A DNA stretch of 11,557 bases from RGIG4576 sp964613095. GTDB taxonomy: Bacteria; Bacteroidota; Bacteroidia; Bacteroidales; Muribaculaceae. The DNA lies in assembly GCA_964613095.1 (NCBI GenBank), contig CAZTFX010000072.1, forward strand, positions 1-11,557, written 5' to 3'. Shown here piece after piece: positions 6,528-11,557 of this stretch. How positions within the stretch are numbered: position 1 is the stretch's first letter; every line of letters starts with the position of its first letter. A program made the position numbers and the translations under genes. A model generated the notes under the pieces. It ran no database searches. It was given only the letters and a program-made list of their open reading frames with translations, and was not told where the DNA came from.

Positions 6528-7535
6528 ATGAGAACGAAACTAACAATTATGCTTGTTGCACTGGTATGCTTTTCGGCAATAGGTGTGGCTCAAAACAAAA
6601 AAATGGTGCGTCCTGCAGCATTGAAACCTGGTGATAAAATTGCTATATTAAGTATGGCGAGTGTTCCTAGTGCAAAATATGCTAAAGCGGGAATGAAAGT
6701 GTTGAAAGAATGGGGATATACACCAGTTCTTGGACCAAATGTGAGTGCAAAACATGGTTCTTTTGCCGGTACTCCGGAACAACGTAAAGAAGATATACTC
6801 TGGGCTTTGCGTAATCCTGAAATCAAAGCTATTATGAGTACTCGTGGTGGATACGGCTCAATTCAACAGCTTCAAGAGATTCCTCTTGACACATTGGCAA
6901 AATATCCTAAATGGATTATCGGATATAGTGATATTACATCGGTACACTCTGCTATGGTAAATGCAGGTGTGATGAGTATTCATGCTCACATGTGCGGATA
7001 TTTGTATGAAAGAGAAGTAGATAAGCTGTTTAGTGATAATCCAAACAAACCGGATTCATGCAGTTTGGCTCTTCGTAATATTCTTGCCGGAGGTGTTCCT
7101 AAGTATGAAGTAGCGGGACATAAATACAATCATTATGGAAAGGCTACCGGTATGTTGGTAGGTGGAAATTTATCGGTTTTCTGTGGAATGATTGGCTCGG
7201 AATATGATTTCTTGAAAAATGACAATATTATTCTTTTCATTGAGGATGTGAGTGAAAATACTTCAAGTGTTAACCGCATGATTCAACAAATGAAGATACT
7301 TGGGGTTCTTGATAAGGTAAAAGGTATAATTGTGGGTCAATTTACCGATTATAGTCCTAATAGTGATTTCAAGAAGATGGAGGATATGCTAAATGAAGAA
7401 CTAAAGGGATATAATATTCCTATCGCATTCAATTTCCCTGTGGGACACGTAGATGAAAACTATCCGATGATTGAGGGGGCAACTGTCACCCTAGAAGTAA
7501 AGAAAAAAGGAACAACCCTCACTTTCGAGAAATAA
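6528..7535 (+). CDS. Secreted S66-family LD-carboxypeptidase
   Basis: Peptidases of family S66 remove the terminal D-alanine from murein tetrapeptides (LD-carboxypeptidase, LdcA type); the same fold includes MccF, which gives microcin C self-immunity. The 335-residue protein carries the family's N-terminal LKPGDKIAILSMASV (32-46), a nucleophile elbow GYSD with Ser134, the acid Glu239 in FIED, and the base His307 in FPVGH. This completes the Ser-Glu-His triad. RGGYGS (106-111) is also conserved. Residues 1-21 (MRTKLTIMLVALVCFSAIGV) are a signal peptide with probable cleavage after VAQ, which puts the enzyme in the periplasm, whereas E. coli LdcA is cytoplasmic. The start at 6528 is supported by this signal peptide. 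It is the last gene of the tsaE-birA unit. A substrate other than muropeptides cannot be ruled out. Confidence 0.92.
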   Translation: MRTKLTIMLVALVCFSAIGVAQNKKMVRPAALKPGDKIAILSMASVPSAKYAKAGMKVLKEWGYTPVLGPNVSAKHGSFAGTPEQRKEDILWALRNPEIKAIMSTRGGYGSIQQLQEIPLDTLAKYPKWIIGYSDITSVHSAMVNAGVMSIHAHMCGYLYEREVDKLFSDNPNKPDSCSLALRNILAGGVPKYEVAGHKYNHYGKATGMLVGGNLSVFCGMIGSEYDFLKNDNIILFIEDVSENTSSVNRMIQQMKILGVLDKVKGIIVGQFTDYSPNSDFKKMEDMLNEELKGYNIPIAFNFPVGHVDENYPMIEGATVTLEVKKKGTTLTFEK

Positions 7536-7563
7536 ACAGTTAATTAACCAAGGAAAGTAGAGC

Positions 7564-7590
7564 TAAATTAACAATTGAAAAGTTAATTTA
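7564..7590 (+). terminator. AT-rich hairpin after the LD-carboxypeptidase gene (weak terminator candidate)
   Basis: TAAATTAAC (7564-7572) and GTTAATTTA (7582-7590) form a perfect 9-bp stem with a 9-base loop, 28 bases after the stop codon. The stem is weak and the T-rich run begins only a few bases later, so it may end transcription poorly or protect the 3' end of the mRNA. Confidence 0.35.
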
Positions 7591-7611
7591 AGGATGTTTT
7601 TAACATAAGCT

Positions 7612-7643
7612 ATTGCGGAGAATAACAAACTGTATTACATTTG
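7612..7643 (+). promoter_or_regulatory. Strong Bacteroidota promoter not in front of any gene
   Basis: TACATTTG at 7636-7643 is a full TAnnTTTG match followed by CA. ATTG at 7612-7615 is one base off the TTTG -33 element, with a 20-base spacer. Transcription would begin near 7650. The next open frame lies past an intrinsic terminator at 7701-7730, so this promoter probably drives a short RNA. Confidence 0.6.
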
Positions 7644-7649
7644 CAATGT

Positions 7650-7730
7650 TTTTCATAAGCATTAGATTTATATTTTAAGGTTAATTATTTAGGTTTAAAT
7701 GACCGGTTCGTGATGAATCGGTCTTTTTTT
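7650..7730 (+). ncRNA. Candidate small RNA, about 80 nt
   Basis: The segment between a consensus promoter (7612-7643) and a strong intrinsic terminator (7701-7730) has no convincing open frame. The predicted transcript would be an AT-rich single-stranded 5' part of about 50 nt followed by the terminator hairpin. The 5' part has blocks such as TTTTTCATAAG, TTAGATTTA and AAGGTTAATT. From memory only, this layout resembles short leader or small transcripts in other Bacteroides genomes; I could not check it. It could instead be an attenuated leader of the threonine aldolase operon, with read-through under some condition. The exact 5' end is estimated. Confidence 0.4.
7701..7730 (+). terminator. 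Strong intrinsic terminator
   Basis: GACCGGTTC (7701-7709) pairs with GAATCGGTC (7715-7723) in nine base pairs with one G-T wobble and a 5-base loop, followed by seven T (7724-7730). It lies 165 bases after the LD-carboxypeptidase stop and upstream of the aldolase gene. Confidence 0.85.
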
Positions 7731-7764
7731 GTTATAACCACGCCTAAATATCAGGTTTTTTCTG

Positions 7765-7772
7765 TAATTTCG
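7765..7772 (+). promoter_or_regulatory. Probable -7 box for the threonine aldolase operon
   Basis: TAATTTCG is a one-base variant of TAnnTTTG located after the terminator. It would give a leader of about 75 nt before the start at 7854. I see no good -33 element. Confidence 0.35.
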
Positions 7773-7830
7773 CAATTATAATAGATTAGACATAAGGATT
7801 ATAAATACTTTTTAGGATGTATGGATTTTT

Positions 7831-7857
7831 ATGTCTTTTGAAAAAAAGTTTTTATGA
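7831..7857 (+). CDS. Possible eight-codon upstream ORF overlapping the aldolase start
   Basis: ATG at 7831 opens a frame reading MSFEKKFL whose TGA overlaps the aldolase ATG as ATGA (7854-7857). The overlap is the classic arrangement for coupled translation, but a frame this short can arise by chance and its run of seven A is ordinary for such AT-rich DNA. Confidence 0.15.
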   Translation: MSFEKKFL

Positions 7858-8879
7858 TAAAGTTCAACAGCGATTATATGGAGGGGGCGCATCCTGCCAT
7901 ATTAAAACGACTTTCTGAGATTAATTTTGATAAAAATACGGGTTACGGACATGATGATTATTGTGCTTCGGCTCGTGAGAAGATAGCAAGAGCATGTAAT
8001 GCTCCCGATGCAAGAATACACTTTCTTGTGGGTGGAACACAAACCAATGCCATTGTAATTGATTCCATTTTACGACATAATGAAGGTGTGATTTCTCCAG
8101 AAACAGGACATATTTTTTTGCACGAAGCCGGAGCCATTGAGGCATGCGGACATCGAGTACTTCCTATGGATTGTAAGGAAGGCAAAATATCGGCTATGGC
8201 ATTGGCTCAGTATTTAAAGGAAGCCACATCCGATGCATACGGAGAAGAACATGTTGTTGTACCGAAAATGGTGTATATATCCAATCCTACTGAGTATGGA
8301 ACGATATATACACTATCCGAACTTTATGATATAAGGAAAGTATGTAATAAATATAATCAAATGCTTTATATCGATGGTGCACGTTTGGGCTATGCACTTA
8401 CGGCTCCCGATAATGATGTAACTTTACCCGATATGGCTCGTCTATGTGACGCATTCTATATTGGAGGAACCAAGGTTGGTGCATTGTTTGGTGAAGCTGT
8501 TGTAATCCTTAATAAGGATATTCACATGACACGCGGTTCTATAAAGAATCGTGGGGGATTACTAGCCAAAGGGTGGTTACTCGGAGTTCAATTTGATACA
8601 TTGTTTACAGATGATTTATATCTGAAAATAGCAAAAAATGGGGTGGATCAGGCTATGCGTTTGCGTAAAGCGATAGAAGAAAAGGGATATCCTATATACC
8701 TTGATTCAACAACCAATCAACAGTTTGTTGTATTTGAAGATTCTAAAGTGGCGGAACTTGCAAAGCATGTAGGTTTTAATTTTATAGAGAAAGTGGGAGC
8801 CAATCACTCTGTGATACGTTTTGCTACAAGTTGGGCTACCACCGACGAACAAGTAGATGAATTGATAAGTTATTTATAA
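7854..8879 (+). CDS. ltaE: Low-specificity L-threonine aldolase
   Basis: This PLP enzyme of the beta-eliminating lyase group splits L-threonine and L-allo-threonine into glycine and acetaldehyde in the cytoplasm. At 341 residues it has the family length. The N-terminus FNSDYMEGAHPAILKRL is typical, as is the phosphate-binding loop GGTQTN (60-65). His90 in HIFLHEAG would stack on the PLP ring. Asp174 and Arg177 in YIDGARLGYAL bind the PLP nitrogen and substrate. Lys207 in GGTKVGALFGEA is the Schiff-base lysine. The start at 7854 fits the family N-terminus, and no earlier in-frame start gives homologous sequence. It is first in a plus-strand run, with three bases between its stop and the M50-like gene, so the two share a transcript although no common pathway is evident. 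Confidence 0.93.
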   Translation: MIKFNSDYMEGAHPAILKRLSEINFDKNTGYGHDDYCASAREKIARACNAPDARIHFLVGGTQTNAIVIDSILRHNEGVISPETGHIFLHEAGAIEACGHRVLPMDCKEGKISAMALAQYLKEATSDAYGEEHVVVPKMVYISNPTEYGTIYTLSELYDIRKVCNKYNQMLYIDGARLGYALTAPDNDVTLPDMARLCDAFYIGGTKVGALFGEAVVILNKDIHMTRGSIKNRGGLLAKGWLLGVQFDTLFTDDLYLKIAKNGVDQAMRLRKAIEEKGYPIYLDSTTNQQFVVFEDSKVAELAKHVGFNFIEKVGANHSVIRFATSWATTDEQVDELISYL

Positions 8880-8882
8880 TTC

Positions 8883-10037
8883 ATGAAAAAAATATTCAAG
8901 TTAGTATTGGCATTGATGATAGGCGTCCTCATCGGTATGGGCGGTTCAATCTTGTGTATCGGATTGTTTTCTGATATGTCGATGGCTGAATTTATCGCGA
9001 AGCTAAAAGATATTGCTGTACTGGAACTGATAGGTGTTGTGGTATTCAGCTTGTTTTCGGCTTTTGTTAGTGTTTTTTTGCAGATTATTATTCATGAAGC
9101 GGGACACTTGGTGACAGGCTTGTTTTCGGGATATAAATTTGTGTCGTTCCGTATATTTAATTATACCATTTTAAAAACATTCGGCGGGCTTAAGATTAAG
9201 AAGTTCAGTATAGCTGGAACCGGTGGTCAATGTTTAATGACTCCTCCCGATTGCCCTATTGAAGACTTGAAATACGTGTGGTATAATTTAGGGGGAGTAC
9301 TGTTTAATATATTGTTTAGTGCTGTTGCTATAATATTGTGGTGGGATGTTGTGAAGAATGAGTTTGTGAACATATTTTTGATGTTGTTTGCTTTGATTGG
9401 AGTACTGCTTGCATTGATGAATGGTATTCCGCTGAAACTTTTTATTTCCAATGATGGAATGAATTTGAAAAGATTATATAGCAGTATTGAAGCACGTAGA
9501 ATATTCGCAAATTCATTAAAAGTGAATTCTATGATACAAGATGGCAAGAGACCTAAAGAAATGCCTGAAGAATGTTTTTGGCTTGCCGATGAAATCAATT
9601 TCAATGATTATTTTGCTATGCAACAATACAACTTCGTGGCAGGACTTTATCTGGACAAGGAACAATATGATGAAGCTTACAACATGTATGATGAGATTAT
9701 AGCTCATAAGGATGAAATCCTGGAATTATTTTATGTTGAGGCTGTATGCGAATTTGTGTACTTGTCACTATTGAGAGGTGATAAGGACAAAGCCGTAGAG
9801 TTCCTTGATGATAAAGTGAAAACATATATTGAACAATATGGTAAGGTGATGAGCAGTAAATTGCGTGTGCAATGTGCAATGTCATTACTTAAAGATGGCG
9901 ATAAGGCTAAGGCTCTTGAAGTATATCGTGAACTATATAATAAGCGAAATGACTATCTTATGCAAGGCGAAGTACTTATGGATTTGGCTCTCATTGAATC
10001 AATGTTCAAGCAGAACGGAGTAGAATATGAAAAATAA
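8883..10037 (+). CDS. M50-like membrane metallopeptidase with C-terminal TPR-like helices
   Basis: This 384-residue protein is a predicted intramembrane or membrane-bound zinc peptidase. Hydrophobic segments lie at about residues 5-29, 45-70, 132-154 and 161-185. HEAGH (71-75), at the end of the second segment, is the HExxH zinc site with its catalytic Glu. NDG at 190-192, following MNGIPLKLF, could provide the third ligand Asp, as NxxDG does in site-2 proteases. From about residue 235 the protein is soluble and made of helix pairs with spacing like TPR repeats (YDEAYNMYDEI, DKAVEFLDDKV, AKALEVYRELY). These are probably cytoplasmic and suited to protein binding. The substrate is unknown; possibilities are a membrane regulator or a secreted peptide. 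The start at 8883 lies three bases after the aldolase stop. The 3' end overlaps the LOG gene by 11 bases, so the two are translationally coupled. Confidence 0.8.
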   Translation: MKKIFKLVLALMIGVLIGMGGSILCIGLFSDMSMAEFIAKLKDIAVLELIGVVVFSLFSAFVSVFLQIIIHEAGHLVTGLFSGYKFVSFRIFNYTILKTFGGLKIKKFSIAGTGGQCLMTPPDCPIEDLKYVWYNLGGVLFNILFSAVAIILWWDVVKNEFVNIFLMLFALIGVLLALMNGIPLKLFISNDGMNLKRLYSSIEARRIFANSLKVNSMIQDGKRPKEMPEECFWLADEINFNDYFAMQQYNFVAGLYLDKEQYDEAYNMYDEIIAHKDEILELFYVEAVCEFVYLSLLRGDKDKAVEFLDDKVKTYIEQYGKVMSSKLRVQCAMSLLKDGDKAKALEVYRELYNKRNDYLMQGEVLMDLALIESMFKQNGVEYEK

Positions 10038-10584
10038 AAACGTAGTTGTGTATTGTTCTTCTCGTGAGAAGTTGCCACAAGAATATAAAGATTGTGCCGT
10101 TACACTAGGCGAGTGGATAGGCAAGAACGGACATAATCTTGTTTATGGTGGAGTGCATGCCGGGTTAATGCGTATAACGGCTCAAGCTGTTCATGGCAAT
10201 GGTGGACGTGTGATAGGTGTAGTTCCTAAAATGTTTCTTTATCGTCGGTCCGAACTAAATGACGAGATTATAACAACCGAAGATTTGAATGATAGAAAGG
10301 CTCGTATGATTGAGATGGGTGACGTGTATGTAGTGTTACCCGGAGGTATCGGTACTTTGGACGAATTGCTTGCTACGTTGTCGCACAACCTGTCGGCAGG
10401 AAATTATAAGAAACTTATAATCGTTAATATGGATGGTGTTTTTGATTGTCAAATAAAGCAAATAGCAGTCACGGCAGTTTCGCCATTTGCTCATGGCGAT
10501 ATAATGAAACGAATTGTTGAGGTGAAAACAGTTCAAGATATGTTAAAAGAATTGGAAATAGAAACAGAATCAATTGTAAAATAA
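10027..10584 (+). CDS. LOG-family (TIGR00730) nucleotide 5'-monophosphate phosphoribohydrolase
   Basis: Proteins of the LOG (Lonely Guy) family cut N6-modified or plain AMP to free base and ribose 5-phosphate; in plants and some bacteria they activate cytokinins, while many bacterial members have unclear roles. The 185-residue Rossmann-like protein shows the N-terminal strand VVYCSSRE (7-14), the loop VYGGVHAGLM (39-48), LNDRKARM (87-94) with the conserved Arg-Lys pair, and the signature PGGIGTLDE (105-113) with the catalytic Glu. It is cytoplasmic. Its ATG lies within the last codons of the M50-like gene, and the adenosyltransferase starts two bases after its stop. It is therefore in the middle of a tight operon. 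The old label 'lysine decarboxylase' for this family is not supported. Confidence 0.92.
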   Translation: MKNKNVVVYCSSREKLPQEYKDCAVTLGEWIGKNGHNLVYGGVHAGLMRITAQAVHGNGGRVIGVVPKMFLYRRSELNDEIITTEDLNDRKARMIEMGDVYVVLPGGIGTLDELLATLSHNLSAGNYKKLIIVNMDGVFDCQIKQIAVTAVSPFAHGDIMKRIVEVKTVQDMLKELEIETESIVK

Positions 10585-10586
10585 TT

Positions 10587-11144
10587 ATGAAAGTATATAC
10601 TAAAGGCGGTGACACGGGAACAACTTCACTTGTCGGTGGAAAACGCATAAAAAAGTTTGGTGTACGAATTGAGGCTTACGGAACGGTTGATGAAGTAAAC
10701 TCATGTGTGGGTATGCTTGCTACATCTGTAAAATCTGCTCATGAAGAATGGGCAACATTCTTGATAACGGTACAAAACAAGTTGTTTAATATAGGGTGCT
10801 ATCTTGCAACCGATAATCCTGAAAATAAGGAGACTGTGCCATTTGGTTTAAATGAAGACGATGTACAGAAACTGGAATCAGCAATAGATGAAATACAGTC
10901 AAATCTACCTCCATTGAATAATTTTGTTTTGCCCGGAGGGTCGATGGAAGCCTCACTTGCCGATTTGTGTCGCACTACGACCCGTCGTGCTGAACGACGA
11001 GTGGTAGAACTTGCCGAAGAAAGTTATATTTCCCCTCTTATTATAAAATATTTGAATCGATTAAGTGACTTTTTCTTCGTTTTTGCAAGATTTAACAATA
11101 TTGAAAGACAAATTCCTGAAAATTTATGGAATAAGGAGTGCTAA
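10587..11144 (+). CDS. PduO-type cob(I)alamin adenosyltransferase
   Basis: The enzyme transfers the 5'-deoxyadenosyl group of ATP to cob(I)alamin (or cob(I)yrinic acid a,c-diamide), making the B12 coenzyme used by methylmalonyl-CoA mutase and other radical enzymes. The 185-residue five-helix protein has the ATP-binding N-terminus YTKGGDTGTTSL (4-15), the helix motif RIEAYGTVDEVNS (27-39), the conserved RTTTRRAERR (129-138) and the C-terminal YLNRLSDFFFVFAR (155-168). It is the PduO/MMAB type, not the CobA type, and usually a trimer. It begins two bases after the LOG gene and ends the operon that starts with the threonine aldolase. No cobalamin riboswitch is visible upstream of it. The gene symbol is left empty because usage varies in Bacteroidota. 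Confidence 0.95.
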   Translation: MKVYTKGGDTGTTSLVGGKRIKKFGVRIEAYGTVDEVNSCVGMLATSVKSAHEEWATFLITVQNKLFNIGCYLATDNPENKETVPFGLNEDDVQKLESAIDEIQSNLPPLNNFVLPGGSMEASLADLCRTTTRRAERRVVELAEESYISPLIIKYLNRLSDFFFVFARFNNIERQIPENLWNKEC

Positions 11145-11160
11145 CTATCTAAATATTCCG

Positions 11161-11168
11161 TACTTTTG
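11161..11168 (+). promoter_or_regulatory. Bacteroidota -7 promoter box for the DUF2795 gene
   Basis: TACTTTTG, preceded by CCG and followed by CG, is a full match to TAnnTTTG. It lies 16 bases after the adenosyltransferase stop and 78 bases before the DUF2795 start, so this small gene probably has its own transcript with a leader of about 70 nt. A -33 element is not evident. Confidence 0.55.
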
Positions 11169-11194
11169 CGCAAAATTTCTAAGAGCCTGATTTT

Positions 11195-11275
11195 ATGGCT
11201 AAAGAAAATATAGAAAATACGGAAATTAACATTAAAAAGAATAGCTATGTATTGGACACTAGAACTAGCAACTAA
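11195..11275 (+). CDS. Possible 26-codon upstream ORF overlapping the DUF2795 gene
   Basis: ATG at 11195, just after the predicted transcription start, opens a 26-residue polar frame (MAKENIENTEINIKKNSYVL...) that ends at 11275 inside the DUF2795 gene, in a different frame. It has no recognisable homology. It may be a chance frame or a leader ORF affecting translation of the downstream gene. Confidence 0.2.
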   Translation: MAKENIENTEINIKKNSYVLDTRTSN

Positions 11276-11468
11276 ACTAGAAGATGCACCATGGCCTGCA
11301 ACAAAGGAAGAGCTTATTGATTATGCTATGCGCTCGGGTGCACCGCTTGAAGTGATTGAAAATCTTCAAGAAATGGAAGATGAAGGCGAAACATATGAAT
11401 GTATAGAGGATATTTGGCCTGATTATCCAAGCAAAGATGACTTTTTCTTCGACGAAGAGGAATATTAA
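11247..11468 (+). CDS. DUF2795 small acidic protein
   Basis: This 73-residue cytoplasmic protein belongs to the DUF2795 family, whose Bacteroidetes members begin MYWTLELAxxLEDAPWPAT and are highly conserved; the function is unknown. The fold is predicted as a small helical domain: residues 15-45 hold WPATKEELIDYAMRSGAPLEVIENLQ, a helix pair reminiscent of a helix-turn-helix. It is followed by a strongly acidic tail rich in Asp, Glu and Phe (DDFFFDEEEY). The start at 11247 matches the family N-terminus exactly. A -7 promoter lies upstream and an intrinsic terminator 36 bases downstream, so it looks like a single-gene transcript. Confidence 0.9.
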   Translation: MYWTLELATKLEDAPWPATKEELIDYAMRSGAPLEVIENLQEMEDEGETYECIEDIWPDYPSKDDFFFDEEEY

Positions 11469-11503
11469 TGCGTGATGATTTTGTAAACTGCTGAAAATCA
11501 ACA

Positions 11504-11547
11504 AGAGGCTGTCTAACAACGAAAGTTTGGCAGTCTCTTTTTTTTTT
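11504..11547 (+). terminator. Intrinsic terminator after the DUF2795 gene
   Basis: AGAGGCTGTC (11504-11513) pairs with GGCAGTCTCT (11529-11538) through ten pairs, two of them G-T. AAC and GTT can add three inner pairs after a T-T mismatch. The run of ten T (11538-11547) overlaps the last stem base. Confidence 0.85.
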
Positions 11548-11557
11548 ACAAAAATTG

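Noticed and set aside
7701..7723. GGTTCGTGATGAATC as a possible tRNA T-arm
   Set aside because: There is no acceptor, D or anticodon arm upstream. The hairpin with a T-tract is fully explained as a terminator.
7958..8185. Minus-strand frames opposite the threonine aldolase gene
   Set aside because: They are antisense to conserved catalytic-domain codons and have no motif or promoter.
10027..10584. Lysine decarboxylase as the function of the LOG-family gene
   Set aside because: That old label rests on a misannotation. The PGGxGTxxE signature belongs to the LOG phosphoribohydrolase family and no PLP site is present.
1..11557. CRISPR arrays, toxin-antitoxin pairs, rRNA and tRNA genes
   Set aside because: I looked for direct repeats with regular spacing, small overlapping gene pairs with toxin motifs, and RNA gene signatures, and saw none.

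Overview
The window looks like chromosomal DNA from a member of the Bacteroidales (Bacteroidota). The evidence is a set of Bacteroides-type -7 promoter boxes (TAnnTTTG and close variants), few Shine-Dalgarno sequences, a monofunctional BirA next to TsaE, a small acidic DUF2795 protein that starts MYWTLELA, and Bacteroidetes-style MnmE and integrase sequences. Genus cannot be set from the sequence alone.

Layout. Positions 95-599 (minus) hold a dead tyrosine recombinase. Positions 693-1226 (minus) hold an AT-rich hypothetical gene whose N-terminus resembles the IF-2 N-terminal domain. Both lie directly downstream of the 3' end of mnmE (1275-2678, minus), so the left 1.25 kb looks like the remnant of an integrated element. 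A short divergent promoter region (2679-2778) separates mnmE from a CNNM/CorC-type DUF21-CBS transporter gene. That gene is split into two overlapping frames (2779-3432 and 3416-4054), most simply by a frameshift. A bidirectional terminator (4102-4131) ends this unit and the convergent gene for a secreted, low-complexity N/H/P/R-rich protein (4143-5048, minus).

From 5326 onward every gene is on the plus strand. tsaE, birA and a secreted S66 LD-carboxypeptidase (5326-7535) form a likely operon joining tRNA modification, biotin attachment and peptidoglycan turnover. The 318-base gap at 7536-7853 is not empty. It has a strong promoter followed about 80 nt later by a strong intrinsic terminator, which suggests a small RNA, and then the promoter and leader of the next operon. 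That operon is a low-specificity threonine aldolase (7854), an M50-like membrane peptidase fused to TPR-like helices (8883), a LOG-family nucleotide hydrolase that overlaps it (10027), and a PduO-type cobalamin adenosyltransferase (10587). A separate promoter drives the small DUF2795 protein (11247-11468), closed by a terminator at 11504-11547.

I see no clear multi-gene system of a new kind. The observations most worth following are the candidate small RNA, the split transporter gene, the integrase remnant at the mnmE 3' end, and the coupled M50-TPR/LOG pair.
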